From assembly GCF_030269765.1 (NCBI RefSeq), contig NZ_BSTX01000001.1, forward strand, positions 1,433,370-1,497,369: a DNA stretch of 64,000 nt. The letters run 5' to 3'. The notes under the pieces are model-generated. The model was not told the DNA's origin. It saw only the letters and a program-made list of their open reading frames with translations, and did not search any database. Every line of letters begins with the position of its first letter. The stretch's first letter is position 1. The stretch comes from Actinorhabdospora filicis (GTDB taxonomy: Bacteria; Actinomycetota; Actinomycetes; Mycobacteriales; Micromonosporaceae). A program made the translations under genes and the position numbers. Below are positions 20,895 through 29,678 of the stretch, piece by piece.

Positions 20895-21203
20895 TTACTT
20901 CTCGACGACGGCGAGAACGTCACGAGCCGAGAGGATCAGGTAGTCCTGACCGGCGTACTTGACCTCGGTGCCGCCGTACTTGGAGTAGATGACCGTGTCG
21001 CCGACCTTGACGTCGAGCGGGACGCGGTTGCCCTTGTCATCGATCCGGCCGGGGCCGATGGCGAGGACGGTGCCCTCCTGGGGCTTCTCCTTGGCGGTGT
21101 CGGGGATGACGATGCCGGAGGCGGTGGTGGTCTCGGCCTCGTTGGCCTGGACCACGATGCGGTCCTCCAACGGCTTGATAGCAACCTGAGTCGCCGTGGT
21201 CAC
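20895..21203 (-). CDS. groES: 10-kDa co-chaperonin GroES
   Basis: 102 residues, the usual size. It caps GroEL. Typical features are [11 protein letters not shown] at the start, the mobile loop (about 20-32: [13 protein letters not shown]) and the end [15 protein letters not shown]. The GTG at 21203 follows GGAGGG at good spacing and is the family's start. It is the first gene of the operon, 120 bases after the promoter, which is flanked by two CIRCE elements. Confidence 0.98.
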   Translation of the reverse strand: MTTATQVAIKPLEDRIVVQANEAETTTASGIVIPDTAKEKPQEGTVLAIGPGRIDDKGNRVPLDVKVGDTVIYSKYGGTEVKYAGQDYLILSARDVLAVVEK

Positions 21204-21293
21204 TGATACCCTCCGTGGGTACATGGGAACGAACTGACATGTACCGGAGTCCCGTCGTCGCGGGTGGCGGAACCCCCGGTCCGCTCGGCTGAG

Positions 21294-21320
21294 CTGGCAC
21301 ACTCACAGGGAGAGTGCTAA
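21294..21320 (-). promoter_or_regulatory. CIRCE element 2 (HrcA operator), proximal
   Basis: On the minus strand TTAGCACTC, nine bases, then GTGTGCCAG. The left arm is the exact CIRCE consensus and the right arm is partly degenerate. It lies just after the -10 box of groES, where a bound repressor would block initiation. Confidence 0.85.
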
Positions 21321-21325
21321 CGCAG

Positions 21326-21354
21326 AGACTAGGCGCTCGCTGGCACTCCGTCAA
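21326..21354 (-). promoter_or_regulatory. groES promoter
   Basis: On the minus strand TTGACG (21349-21354), a 17-base spacer and TAGTCT (21326-21331): a housekeeping sigma-factor promoter lying between and partly inside the two CIRCE boxes. Confidence 0.8.
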
Positions 21355-21366
21355 CTAGAGTGCCAA
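21340..21366 (-). promoter_or_regulatory. CIRCE element 1 (HrcA operator), distal
   Basis: TTGGCACTC, nine bases, GAGTGCCAG on the minus strand: perfect 8-base arms. It overlaps the -35 box. HrcA represses groESL until heat shock in actinobacteria. Confidence 0.9.
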
Positions 21367-21399
21367 TCTCGCCACGTTCGAAGCAGGTAGGGGCGTTCG

Positions 21400-21609
21400 T
21401 CACACCCCTTCGGGGGCGTCCCGGGTGACGGGTGGGAGGACCACGCAGTCGGGCCCGGGGAACACCAGACTCTGGTGCCCGTCACTGAATCGGACGACGT
21501 AGGGCGGCTCGCCGTTGGCGCCGCGCACCTCGACGATCTCGCCGTGCCGGTCGCCCTGCCCGACGACCCTCCCGTGCACGTGAAGCCGGTCACCGACGCT
21601 CGCTCGCAT
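21400..21609 (-). CDS. DUF1918 family protein
   Basis: 69 residues. It has the small beta-barrel pattern of DUF1918: VGDRLHVHGRVVGQGDRHGEI at the start, then VVRFSDGHQSLVFPGPD. Such proteins are short, cytosolic and of unknown role. The ATG at 21609 is the only good start. It is on the same strand as groES but ends 34 bases before the distal CIRCE box, so it is probably independent. Confidence 0.85.
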   Translation of the reverse strand: MRASVGDRLHVHGRVVGQGDRHGEIVEVRGANGEPPYVVRFSDGHQSLVFPGPDCVVLPPVTRDAPEGV

Positions 21610-21762
21610 GGACTCCGCCTCCTTTCGTTCCTCTTCGTTGGGTATGTGGGCGTTCTGTGAGATCGGTTCTCTTTGTCAACTCGGCGTTCTTTGCGAGGTC
21701 AGTGTCCCAGTTCGTCCCCGCCCGGGGGAAGGCCCGCGGCGGCGATCACGCAGGATGGGCGC

Positions 21763-22971
21763 ATGGACGAGCCCGCCGCGCCGACGCCCCTCGCGGAGCT
21801 GCGCACCCCCGAGGGCGCCGCGCTGCTGGCCGCGGCGACCGAGCTGGCCGAGCGGGACCCCGCCCGCGCGGCGGTGGCGCTGCGCGCGCACACCGCCGAC
21901 CCGGCGCTGGCCTCGGCGGCGCTGAACCAGGCGACGCTGCGGCTGGCGGCGCGCGCGAAGTTCGGCGCCGACGCCCGCCTGATGTTCTTCACCCGGGACG
22001 GCCTGGAGCAGGCCACCCGCCCCGCGGTCGCCGCCCGCCGCGCCGCCCGGCTGGCCCGGACCGCGTCCCGGGTCGCCGACCTGTGCTGCGGCATCGGCAC
22101 CGAGGCCATCGCGCTGGCCCGGGCCGGACTGAGCGTCGTGGCGGTGGACGCCGACGCGGCCACCGCGGCCATCGCCCGCATGAACGCCGAGGCGCTCGGG
22201 CTGGCCGGGCTCATCGAGGTCCGCCACGAGGACGCCCTGGTCACCGACCTGACCGGTTGCGACGCGGTCTTCGCCGACCCGGCCCGCCGCGACGCCCGGG
22301 GCCGCCGGGTCTTCGACCCCGAGGGCTACGGGCCGCCCCTGTCGGCGCTGGTCGCGCGGGCGGGCGAGGTGCCGTGCGCGGTGATCAAGGTCGGCCCGGG
22401 CATCCCCCACGAGGCGATCCCCTCGAAGGCGGAAGCAGGGCTCGTTGAGGCGGAGTGGGTGTCGATCGACGGCGACGTCGTCGAGGCCGCGCTGTGGCTG
22501 GGCACCGCCGCGCGCGTCCCGTTCCGGGCCACCGTGATGCGCGACGGCGAGGTCCGCGAGCTCACCGGCGAGGGCGAGCCCGCGCCCGTCGGTCCCCCGG
22601 GCCGCTACCTGTACGAGCCGGACGGCGCGGTGCTGCGCACCTACCTGGTCAGCGAGCTGGCGCGGGACCTGGACGCGCGCCTGGCCGACGCCACGATCGG
22701 CTACCTGCACGCCGACGAGCTGCGGCCGACGCCGTTCGCGCGCGCCTACCGCGTCGGCGAGCCCCTCGCGTTCAACGTGAAGGCGCTGCGCCGGGAGCTG
22801 CGCGAGCGGGGCGTGGGCCGGTTGACGGTCAAGAAGCGCGGTGCCGACATCGACCCGGACGCGCTGCGCCGGCAGCTGAAGCCCGAGGGCCCGAACGCCG
22901 CGACGCTGATCGTGACGCGGGTGGACGGCAAGCGCGTGGCGTTCCTCGGCGAGCCCGCCGGGGATGTTTGA
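21763..22971 (+). CDS. SAM-dependent methyltransferase with THUMP-like C-terminus
   Basis: 402 residues. The class I SAM-binding motif is VADLCCGIGTEAIALARAG (about residues 106-124), followed by VVAVDAD; DAVFADPARRD is the motif IV region. The C-terminal 90 residues (LRPTPFARAYRVGEP to the end, including RLTVKKRGADIDP) match the THUMP-like domain of actinobacterial methyltransferases thought to act on RNA. The start at 21763 gives an N-terminus of MDEPAAPTPLAELRTPEG; the frame is open further upstream. It lies nine bases before the phosphatase gene, so the two are cotranscribed. The substrate is not known. Confidence 0.82.
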   Translation: MDEPAAPTPLAELRTPEGAALLAAATELAERDPARAAVALRAHTADPALASAALNQATLRLAARAKFGADARLMFFTRDGLEQATRPAVAARRAARLARTASRVADLCCGIGTEAIALARAGLSVVAVDADAATAAIARMNAEALGLAGLIEVRHEDALVTDLTGCDAVFADPARRDARGRRVFDPEGYGPPLSALVARAGEVPCAVIKVGPGIPHEAIPSKAEAGLVEAEWVSIDGDVVEAALWLGTAARVPFRATVMRDGEVRELTGEGEPAPVGPPGRYLYEPDGAVLRTYLVSELARDLDARLADATIGYLHADELRPTPFARAYRVGEPLAFNVKALRRELRERGVGRLTVKKRGADIDPDALRRQLKPEGPNAATLIVTRVDGKRVAFLGEPAGDV

Positions 22972-22979
22972 CTGTCGCC

Positions 22980-23549
22980 ATGGCGGAGATCTTCCTCGTT
23001 CGGCACGGTCAGACCGAGTGGAGCCGGGACGGGCGGCACACCTCGACCACCGATATCGACCTGACCGAGCTGGGCGTCCAGCAGGCGGAGCGCCTGCGTC
23101 CCCTGCTGGACGGGCGCGAGTACCGGGCGGTGCTGTCGTCGCCGCGGACGCGCGCGCTCAAGACCGCGAAGCTGGCGGGCCTGCCCGACGCGACCGTCGA
23201 CGCGGATCTGGCGGAGTGGGACTACGGCGACTACGAGGGCCTGACGACGCCCGAGATCCGCGCGGAGCGGCCGGGCTGGAGCGTGTGGCGCGACGGCGCT
23301 CCCAACGGTGAGTCCCCCGGCGAGATCGGGACGCGCATGAACCGGGTCCTGGAGCGCGCCGACGACCTGCTCACCGGCGGGGACGTGGTCCTGGTCGGGC
23401 ACGCGCACGCGCTGCGGGTGGCCGCCGCGCACTGGATCGGGCTGGGCACGCGCGGCGGTGGACTGCTGTGGCTGGACACCGCGACGGTCTCGGCGCTGGG
23501 TTACGAGCGGGAGCAGCGGGTGATCCGGCGCTGGAACATCGCGCCCTAG
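22980..23549 (+). CDS. Histidine phosphatase (phosphoglycerate mutase-like)
   Basis: 189 residues. The catalytic motif [20 protein letters not shown] gives the phosphorylated His (RHG, residues 8-10), with the second His in [10 protein letters not shown] near 141. The acid residue lies in [11 protein letters not shown]. It hydrolyses phosphate esters of small metabolites; no motif tells which. The ATG at 22980 is placed directly before the first strand, as in the family. It overlaps no gene and follows the methyltransferase by eight bases. Confidence 0.88.
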   Translation: MAEIFLVRHGQTEWSRDGRHTSTTDIDLTELGVQQAERLRPLLDGREYRAVLSSPRTRALKTAKLAGLPDATVDADLAEWDYGDYEGLTTPEIRAERPGWSVWRDGAPNGESPGEIGTRMNRVLERADDLLTGGDVVLVGHAHALRVAAAHWIGLGTRGGGLLWLDTATVSALGYEREQRVIRRWNIAP

Positions 23550-23590
23550 GCGCGGGTGGCGGGTGGCCTCGGCCACCTCTCCGGCATTTA

Positions 23591-23621
23591 GATTGCGCAC
23601 AACTCAATCGCGCGCTATGTT
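23591..23621 (+). promoter_or_regulatory. ohrR promoter with overlapping operator
   Basis: TTGCGC (23593-23598), 17 bases, TATGTT (23616-23621), with the GTG start seven bases later, so the mRNA is probably leaderless. The dyad GATTG (23591-23595) / CAATC (23605-23609) overlaps the -35 and spacer, where an OhrR dimer would block RNA polymerase. Confidence 0.7.
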
Positions 23622-23627
23622 TTCGGC

Positions 23628-24065
23628 GTGGACGAAACCCTCCGCCTCTCCCTCCAGACCTGCTTCGCGCTGTACGGCGCCTCGCGGGCCGTCACCTCCG
23701 CCTACCGCCCGCTGCTGGACCCCCTGGGGCTCACCTACCCGCAGTACCTGGTCCTGCTGGTGCTGTGGGAGCGCGACGGGCGCGCGGTCAAGGAGATCGG
23801 CGCCGAGCTGCGCCTGGACTCCGGCACCCTCTCGCCGCTGCTGAAGCGCCTGGAGGCCGCCGGTTTCGTCGAGCGCCGCCGCGAGACCGCCGACGAGCGC
23901 GTGGTCACCGTCCACCTCACCGGCAGCGGACGCGCGCTGCGCGAAAGCGTCGCGTGCGTCCCCGGCCAGGTCGCCGCGAAGGCGGGCCTGGACCGCGAAG
24001 AGCTGATCGCGCTGCGCGACGTGCTCACCCGACTCACCCGCACCATCGAAGGGAAGACCCCGTGA
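23628..24065 (+). CDS. ohrR: MarR-family peroxide sensor OhrR
   Basis: 145 residues. The N-terminal helix contains the redox Cys in [20 protein letters not shown] (Cys13), the signature of OhrR proteins that release DNA when this thiol is oxidised by organic peroxides. The winged helix covers about 45-105 ([20 protein letters not shown], then [12 protein letters not shown]). A second Cys at CVPGQV near 109 may form the resolving disulphide. The GTG at 23628 is supported by the promoter seven bases upstream. Its stop overlaps the start of ohr in a GTGA, so repressor and enzyme are translated together. Confidence 0.93.
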   Translation: MDETLRLSLQTCFALYGASRAVTSAYRPLLDPLGLTYPQYLVLLVLWERDGRAVKEIGAELRLDSGTLSPLLKRLEAAGFVERRRETADERVVTVHLTGSGRALRESVACVPGQVAAKAGLDREELIALRDVLTRLTRTIEGKTP

Positions 24066-24484
24066 AGGTCCTCTACACCGCCCGGGCCACCGCCACCGGC
24101 GAAGGCCGCTCCGGCGCCGTCGCCACCGACGACGGCCTCCTGAAGGCGAACCTCGCCGTCCCCGCCGACCTGGGCGGACCGGGTGGCGCCACCAACCCCG
24201 AGCAGCTGTTCGCCGCCGGGTACGCCGCGTGTTTCCATTCCGCGCTGCAGACCGTGGCCCGGCGTGCGAAGGTCGAGCTGGGCGCCAGCGAGGTCACCGC
24301 CGAGGTCGGCATCGGCCCGTCCGGTCCCGGCTACGGGCTCACCGCCGCGCTGGTGGTCTCGCTGCCGGACGTCCCGCGCGAGATCGCCGAGGACCTGGTC
24401 GCCAAGGCGCACCAGGTGTGCCCGTACAGCAACGCCACGCGCGGCAACATCGACGTCGCGCTGACCGTTAAGGAGAACCGGTGA
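24062..24484 (+). CDS. ohr: Organic hydroperoxide resistance protein Ohr
   Basis: 140 residues. A thiol peroxidase that reduces organic hydroperoxides. Both catalytic Cys are present: [10 protein letters not shown] (about residue 59) and [13 protein letters not shown] (about 120), with the Arg/Glu partners of the family. The GTG at 24062 overlaps the ohrR stop. The gene in turn overlaps the oxidoreductase start by four bases, giving a three-gene operon ohrR-ohr-oxidoreductase. Confidence 0.96.
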   Translation: MKVLYTARATATGEGRSGAVATDDGLLKANLAVPADLGGPGGATNPEQLFAAGYAACFHSALQTVARRAKVELGASEVTAEVGIGPSGPGYGLTAALVVSLPDVPREIAEDLVAKAHQVCPYSNATRGNIDVALTVKENR

Positions 24485-25485
24485 CGTACACGTCAAAGGA
24501 GTGGCACCTCGTCCGGCGGCCCGAGGGCTGGCCGGTCCCGGAGGACTTCGCCCTGGTCACCGTCGAGCTGCCCGCACCCGGCGCGGGGCAGATCGTGGTG
24601 CGCAACTCCTTCGTCTCGGTGGACCCGTACATGCGCGGGCGCATGAACGACGTCCCCTCCTACGCGCCCCCCTACGTCCTCGGCGAGCCGATGCTGGGCG
24701 GGGCCGTCGGCGAGGTCGTGGCCTCGGCGAACCCGGAGATCCCGGTGGGCACCACCGTCCTGCACGGCCTGGGCTGGCGCGAGTACGCGCTGGTGGACGC
24801 CGGTCAGGCCCGGGTCGTCGACCCCGCGCTGGCCCCGGTCTCGGCCTACCTGGGCGCGCTCGGCATGACCGGGCTGACCGCCTACGCGGGCCTGCTCTCG
24901 GTGGCCGGGATGAAGCCCGGCGACACCGTGTTCGTCTCCGGCGCGGCCGGGGCGGTCGGCCAGATGGTCGGGCAGATCGCGAAGCTGCGCGGCGCCTCCC
25001 GCGTCATCGGCTCGGCCGGTTCGCCCGAGAAGGTCGCGCACCTGACCGGCAAGCTCGGTTTCGACGCCGCCTTCGACTACCACGACGGGCCGGTGGCGAA
25101 GCTGCTGGCCGAGGCCGCCCCGCAGGGCGTGGACGTCTACTTCGACAATGTCGGCGGCGAGCACCTGGAGGCGGCGATCGGGGCGATGAACCTGCACGCC
25201 CGGGCCGCCATCTGCGGCGCGATCGCCCAGTACAACTCCACCGAGACGCCCACCGGCCCCCGCAACATGGCCTACCTGATCGGCAAGCGCCTGCGCCTGG
25301 AGGGCTTCCTGGTCGGCGATCACGCCGGGCTGATGCCCCAGTTCCTGGCCGAGGTCGGGCCGTGGCTGCGGGACGGGAAGATCCTGGCCGAGGAGACCGT
25401 CACCGACGGCGTGGACAACGCCGTGGAGGCGTTCCTGGGCATGCTGCGCGGACAGAACCTCGGCAAGATGCTGGTCCGGGTCTAG
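24481..25485 (+). CDS. NADP-dependent oxidoreductase, CurA/MDR type
   Basis: 334 residues. A zinc-free medium-chain reductase of the leukotriene B4 dehydrogenase / CurA type: [12 protein letters not shown] at about 43-54, the nucleotide motif [19 protein letters not shown] at about 153-171, and [16 protein letters not shown]. It reduces alkenals or enones with NADPH. Placement directly after ohr, with a four-base overlap, suggests a role in clearing reactive carbonyls formed by lipid peroxidation (inferred). Its stop overlaps the end of the converging TetR gene. Confidence 0.9.
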   Translation: MTYTSKEWHLVRRPEGWPVPEDFALVTVELPAPGAGQIVVRNSFVSVDPYMRGRMNDVPSYAPPYVLGEPMLGGAVGEVVASANPEIPVGTTVLHGLGWREYALVDAGQARVVDPALAPVSAYLGALGMTGLTAYAGLLSVAGMKPGDTVFVSGAAGAVGQMVGQIAKLRGASRVIGSAGSPEKVAHLTGKLGFDAAFDYHDGPVAKLLAEAAPQGVDVYFDNVGGEHLEAAIGAMNLHARAAICGAIAQYNSTETPTGPRNMAYLIGKRLRLEGFLVGDHAGLMPQFLAEVGPWLRDGKILAEETVTDGVDNAVEAFLGMLRGQNLGKMLVRV

Positions 25486-26075
25486 TCGATGACGGGCGCC
25501 GGGCTCCCGGGCGGGAGCTCGGCCCCGCTCGGGCCGTAGGCGATCAGCTGCGCGGCCATGAACCGCCGCGAGACGGCGTCCACGTCACCGGTGGCGGTCG
25601 CCACGAGCCCGGCGTGGGCGAGCAGGACGCTCAGGAAGTCGCCGGCGTCGTAGTCGGCGCGCAGGACCCCGGCGGCCACGCCGCGTTCGATGACGACGAG
25701 CAGGTCGGCGTGCATGGCGGCCTTTGCCTCGGCGAAACCGTCCTCACCGGGGCACATCACGTCGGAGAAGGCGCGGTCGGCGAGCTGGACGCGCCGGACG
25801 CGCTCCAGCAGTTCGGCGAAGGCGGTGGCCGGGTCGGCCTCGCGCGCGTCGGCCAGGGCCCGCGCGAAGGCGGCCATGGTCTCGCCCATCCCGGCGGCGA
25901 TGAGGTCCTCGCGGGTGGGGAAGCGCCGGTAGACGGTGGCGATGCCGACCCCGGCTCTGCGCGCGACCTCGTCCATGGGCACGTCGGTGCCCTTTTCCGC
26001 GAAGAGGTCGCGGGCGGCGCGCAGGATGCGCTCGCGGTTGTGGGCGGCGTCGGATCGAAGGGTCCCCCTGCTCAT
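25482..26075 (-). CDS. TetR-family regulator
   Basis: 197 residues. The helix-turn-helix (about 12-58) reads RERILRAARDLFAEKGTDVP, MDEVARRAGVGIATVYRRFP, TREDLIAAG. The C-terminal domain is of the common SACE_7040-like type, with no ligand motif. The ATG at 26075 precedes the first helix by 13 residues. It is divergent from the DoxX gene; a well-formed dyad at 26101-26126 lies between them, so it probably represses itself and doxX. Its end overlaps the oxidoreductase stop by four bases. Confidence 0.9.
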   Translation of the reverse strand: MSRGTLRSDAAHNRERILRAARDLFAEKGTDVPMDEVARRAGVGIATVYRRFPTREDLIAAGMGETMAAFARALADAREADPATAFAELLERVRRVQLADRAFSDVMCPGEDGFAEAKAAMHADLLVVIERGVAAGVLRADYDAGDFLSVLLAHAGLVATATGDVDAVSRRFMAAQLIAYGPSGAELPPGSPAPVID

Positions 26076-26100
26076 CCGGCGATACTAACCGGCGACACCG

Positions 26101-26126
26101 ACAAGCGGAGACGACCCTCCACTTGT
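26101..26126. promoter_or_regulatory. Operator between TetR and DoxX genes
   Basis: ACAAGCGGAG, six bases, CTCCACTTGT: nine of ten positions complementary. A further half site CCTCCACTTG is at 26161-26170. Position in the divergent gap marks it as the likely TetR binding site. Confidence 0.65.
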
Positions 26127-26187
26127 GCTAGGTTCCAGGGGACCTCGTCCCGGAGGGCCTCCTCCACTTGATCGTTCGGAGCCGACG

Positions 26188-26556
26188 ATGAACACCGCCC
26201 TGTGGGTGGGACAGATCGCCCTGTCCCTGCTGGCCCTGTCCGGCCTGGCCAAGCTCCTGCTGCCCAAGGAGAAGCTGCGGCCCATGATGGGCTGGGTCGA
26301 CGACTTCCCCGCCTGGGCGGTCAAGCTCATCGGCCTCAGCTACATCCTGGCCGCCATCGGCCTCATCGTCCCGCCGCTGGCCGATGTCGCCACCTGGCTC
26401 ACGCCGCTGGCCGCGACCGGCATCGCGCTGGAGATGATCGGCGCGGCCGTCGTGCACGTCCGCCGCAGGGAGTTCCCCCTCATCGGCACCAACGTCGTGC
26501 TGTTCCTCATCGCGGTGTTCGTAGCCTGGGGCCGCTTCGGCGACTGGTCCTTCTAG
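26188..26556 (+). CDS. DoxX-like membrane protein
   Basis: 122 residues with four hydrophobic helices (about 5-25, 40-60, 65-85, 97-117), the layout of the DoxX/DUF2809-like small membrane family; LSGLAKLLLPKEKL and WVDDFPAWAVKLIGL fit it. The role is uncertain; relatives are linked to oxidative stress or quinone metabolism. The ATG at 26188 is used because upstream residues are non-conserved and cover the operator. It faces the TetR gene and overlaps the end of the ABC exporter gene by four bases. Confidence 0.82.
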   Translation: MNTALWVGQIALSLLALSGLAKLLLPKEKLRPMMGWVDDFPAWAVKLIGLSYILAAIGLIVPPLADVATWLTPLAATGIALEMIGAAVVHVRRREFPLIGTNVVLFLIAVFVAWGRFGDWSF

Positions 26557-28286
26557 GACCGCCAGGACCGCCACAGCGCCGCGTAGTCCCCGTCGGCCTC
26601 GATGAGCTCGTCGTGGCTGCCCAGCTCGGCGATGCGCCCGCCCGCCACCACGGCCACCCGGTCGGCGTCGTGGGCGGTGTGCAGGCGGTGGGCGATGGCG
26701 ATGACCGTGCGGCCCTCCAAGACGGCGGCCAGCGAGCGCTCCAGGTGCCGCGCGGCGCGCGGGTCCAGCAGCGAGGTCGCCTCGTCCAGGACGAGGGTGT
26801 GCGGGTCGGCCAGCACCAGGCGGGCCAGCGCGATCTGCTGCGCCTGCGCGGGTGAGACCTCGTACTTCCCGGCGCCCAGGCCGGTGTCGAGCCCCTCGGG
26901 CAGTTCGGCGGCCCAGTCGGCGTCCACCGCGTTCAGGGCGGCGTGGATCTCGTCGTCGGTGGCCTCCGGGCGGGCCAGCGCGAGGTTGTCGCGCAGGGTC
27001 CCCAGGAACACGTGGTGCTCCTGCGTCACCAGCGCGATGCGCTGCCGCAGCTCGCCCAGGGGCAGGCCGGTGACCTCGGCGCCGCCGACGCTGACGCTGC
27101 CGGTGCGCGGCCGGTCCACGCCCGCGATGAGGCGCCCGAGCGTCGACTTGCCCGCGCCGGACGGGCCGACCATGGCCAGCCGCTCGCCGGGCCGCACGGT
27201 GATGCCCACGCCGTGCAGGACGTCGGCGCCGTCCACGTAGGAGTAGCGCACGTCCTCGGCGGCGATCCGGTCGTCCTCGGGTTCCACGCCGTGCTCCTCG
27301 CGGTCGGCGGGGACCTTGCCCACGCCCAGGACCCGCGCGAAGGACGCGCTGCCCACCTGGAGGTTCTCCATCCACATCAGCAGCCGGTCGACCGGCTCGA
27401 TGATCTGGTTGGCGTAGAGGGCCACGGCGGTGACCGCGCCGACGGTGGCCAGGTCGTTCATGTACAGCAGCCCGCCCAGCACCAGGATCGTCACCAGCGG
27501 GATCAGGTAGGTGAACTCGGCGACGGGGAACCACACCGTCCGCAGCCGCAGGCCCTGCATGCGCAGCCCGAAGAACGCGCGGACGCCCGCCTCGGAGCGC
27601 TCCACCCGCCGCTCGGCGATGCCGAGGGCCTCGATGGTGCGCGCGCCCTCGACGGTGGTCGCCAGCTGCTCGTTGACCGCCGAGCGCGCCCGGCCCTCGC
27701 TGATGTAGACCGCCCGCGCCCGCCGCAGGTACCAGCGGGTCACCAGGAACAGGCTGGGCACGCAGATCAGCGCCGACAGCGCCAGCACCGGGCTGATCAC
27801 CAGCATCGCCACGAACGTCGCCGAGATGGTGATGATCGCCACCAGCATCTCGGGGACCGCGAAGCGCACCGCCGAGCCCAGGGCGTCCACGTCCTGGGAA
27901 CTGCGGGTCATCAGGTCGCCGGTCCCGGCGCGCTCCACCGTCGACAGCGGCAGCGCCAGGGCCTTCTCGATGAAGGTCTCCCGCAGCCGCGCCAGCAGCG
28001 TCTCGCCGAACTTGAAGGACGTGTACCGCGCGAAGCGCGTCAGGACCGCGTTGACCACGACGAATCCCGCGATCGACAGCGCGATCAGGTCGATCGTCGC
28101 GGTGGTGGTGCCCGCGCGGACGCGGTCGATGAGGTCGCCCAGGAACCACGGCCCGGCCAGGCCGGTGACGGCGGCCAGCAGGTGCAGGGCGATGACGGCC
28201 GTCAGGCGCTTGGGATCGCTCCGCAGGAGCTCCCAGGCGGCCTTGCGGACCTCGGGTGGATCGGCGACGGGCAGATCGGTGGACAT
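26553..28286 (-). CDS. ABC exporter, fused membrane and ATPase domains
   Basis: 577 residues. Six membrane helices lie in the first 300 residues; the ATPase domain follows. Walker A is GPSGAGKST, Walker B is TLVLDEATSLLD, and the H-loop His is in AIAHR. The ABC signature is VSPAQAQQ instead of LSGGQ, a change common in one actinobacterial subgroup. It works as a homodimer or with a partner; no partner is adjacent. The ATG at 28286 has a GGAG site nine bases upstream. Substrate unknown. It runs on the same strand as the lipoprotein operon upstream, but the terminator at 28353-28394 separates them. Confidence 0.9.
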   Translation of the reverse strand: MSTDLPVADPPEVRKAAWELLRSDPKRLTAVIALHLLAAVTGLAGPWFLGDLIDRVRAGTTTATIDLIALSIAGFVVVNAVLTRFARYTSFKFGETLLARLRETFIEKALALPLSTVERAGTGDLMTRSSQDVDALGSAVRFAVPEMLVAIITISATFVAMLVISPVLALSALICVPSLFLVTRWYLRRARAVYISEGRARSAVNEQLATTVEGARTIEALGIAERRVERSEAGVRAFFGLRMQGLRLRTVWFPVAEFTYLIPLVTILVLGGLLYMNDLATVGAVTAVALYANQIIEPVDRLLMWMENLQVGSASFARVLGVGKVPADREEHGVEPEDDRIAAEDVRYSYVDGADVLHGVGITVRPGERLAMVGPSGAGKSTLGRLIAGVDRPRTGSVSVGGAEVTGLPLGELRQRIALVTQEHHVFLGTLRDNLALARPEATDDEIHAALNAVDADWAAELPEGLDTGLGAGKYEVSPAQAQQIALARLVLADPHTLVLDEATSLLDPRAARHLERSLAAVLEGRTVIAIAHRLHTAHDADRVAVVAGGRIAELGSHDELIEADGDYAALWRSWRS

Positions 28287-28352
28287 GAAAGTGACTCCTC
28301 GCGCGCGGGCGGGGCGAACCCTACGCCCATCGCGCGCGAAGATCCAAGCGAT

Positions 28353-28394
28353 AAAAAGAGGCCCGGGAACCGATCACCACAATCGGTCCCCGGG
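28353..28394 (-). terminator. Terminator of the lipoprotein/ABC operon
   Basis: CCCGGGAACCGAT (28362-28374) pairs with 28382-28394, 12 of 13 positions, and on the minus strand is followed by TTTTT at 28353-28357. It ends transcription 60 bases after the permease gene. Confidence 0.85.
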
Positions 28395-28454
28395 TCGCCG
28401 GGCGCGCCCATTCGCCCGGCGCGGGCCGTCACTCCGGGGACGGCCCACGTCCAG

Positions 28455-29678
28455 CTACGCGGTTCTCAGGGCGTCCACCGGGTGCATCCGCGCCGCCGCC
28501 AGCGCCGGGTAGATCCCGGCGAGGGTGCCCACGACCAGGCCCAGCACCGGGCCACCGGCCAGCAGCAGCGGATCCAGCACCACCAGCCAGTCCTTCGACA
28601 GCGCGGCGGCGGCCGTGGCGTCCACGCCCAGGATCGTGCCGATCAGCCCACCGGCCAGCCCGAGGATCCCCGACTCGCACAGGAACTGGACGGTGATGCC
28701 CAGCCGCGTCGCGCCCGTCGCCCGCCGCAGCCCGATCTCGGGCTTGCGCTCCAGCACCGCCACATAGGTGGTGTTGGAGATGCCGATCGCGGCGATCAGC
28801 AGCGAGATCGCCGCCAGCCCCAGGAACAGCGCCCGCGTCTCCGACTGCACGCCTTTCTGGAAGGTCTCCAGGTCCGGCGGCGTGGTCACCGTCAGCCGCT
28901 GCGGGCCCTGCGGGTACAGCGCCAGCGCGACCTCCTTCGCCACCTGCTTGGCCGCGCCCGGATCGGTCCGCACGATCACCTCGGCCGAGGAGAACCCCGA
29001 ACCCAGGCACCGCTCGTAGGGGAACACGATCGCGCGCGTGAACCGCGTCTCCGACGGCGGCGCGCTGAACACGCCCACCACCAGGAACGGCGTCCCGCCG
29101 ATGAACACCATCGGCCCGGCGTCCAGGTCCTTGATCCCCAGCGCCTGCGCGGCGGCGGTGTCGAGCATGACGACGGCGTCGCCGCGCTCGCCGTGCCCGG
29201 CGTCGAACCAGCGGCCCATGGTCAGCTCGGCCCGGTAGGTCTGCATCGCCTCGGCCTGCGCCGCCGAGGACGACAGCTTCACGTTGCGGCCGTAGGCGTT
29301 GCGCCCGGCCTCGACCTCGCGTCCCTTGCAGGACAGGCCCGCCGAGTCCACGCCGTTGAGGCCGCGCACATTGTCGGCGGCATCGCCCGCCGGCGCCTTG
29401 ATGCCCTCGGGGAACCGCGCGGTGACCTCGGTGGCCTTGACCGCGTCGAAACGGTCGGAGACCGCCCCGGCCGCCGAGGCGGTGATGCCCAGGGTCCCGA
29501 TCGCGGTCGCGATGCCCAGGGCCACGCCCGCGATGGTCAGGCTCGACCGCAGCCGCCGCCCCTTCACCGCCAGCGCCGCCTGCCGCAGCGCGTCCCTCGG
29601 CGAGGTCCGCACCTTGCGCGCCAGGCCCGCCAGGGGATCCGGACCGGCCGCCTTCTTACGCCGCCAGGGCAGCCGCAA
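28455..29678 (-). CDS. MacB/FtsX-type ABC permease
   Basis: 407 residues. One helix near 45-70 (LTIAGVALGIATAIGTLGI), a large extracytoplasmic domain (about 75-280) and three helices at the end (about 283-305, 330-355, 370-395): the MacB/FtsX layout. The C-terminus ARMHPVDALRTA is characteristic. It uses the ATPase encoded just upstream, with which it overlaps by 23 bases. The start is TTG at 29678. Family members act as mechanotransmitters for export or lipoprotein handling rather than classical import. Last gene of the operon. Confidence 0.9.
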   Translation of the reverse strand: MRLPWRRKKAAGPDPLAGLARKVRTSPRDALRQAALAVKGRRLRSSLTIAGVALGIATAIGTLGITASAAGAVSDRFDAVKATEVTARFPEGIKAPAGDAADNVRGLNGVDSAGLSCKGREVEAGRNAYGRNVKLSSSAAQAEAMQTYRAELTMGRWFDAGHGERGDAVVMLDTAAAQALGIKDLDAGPMVFIGGTPFLVVGVFSAPPSETRFTRAIVFPYERCLGSGFSSAEVIVRTDPGAAKQVAKEVALALYPQGPQRLTVTTPPDLETFQKGVQSETRALFLGLAAISLLIAAIGISNTTYVAVLERKPEIGLRRATGATRLGITVQFLCESGILGLAGGLIGTILGVDATAAAALSKDWLVVLDPLLLAGGPVLGLVVGTLAGIYPALAAARMHPVDALRTA

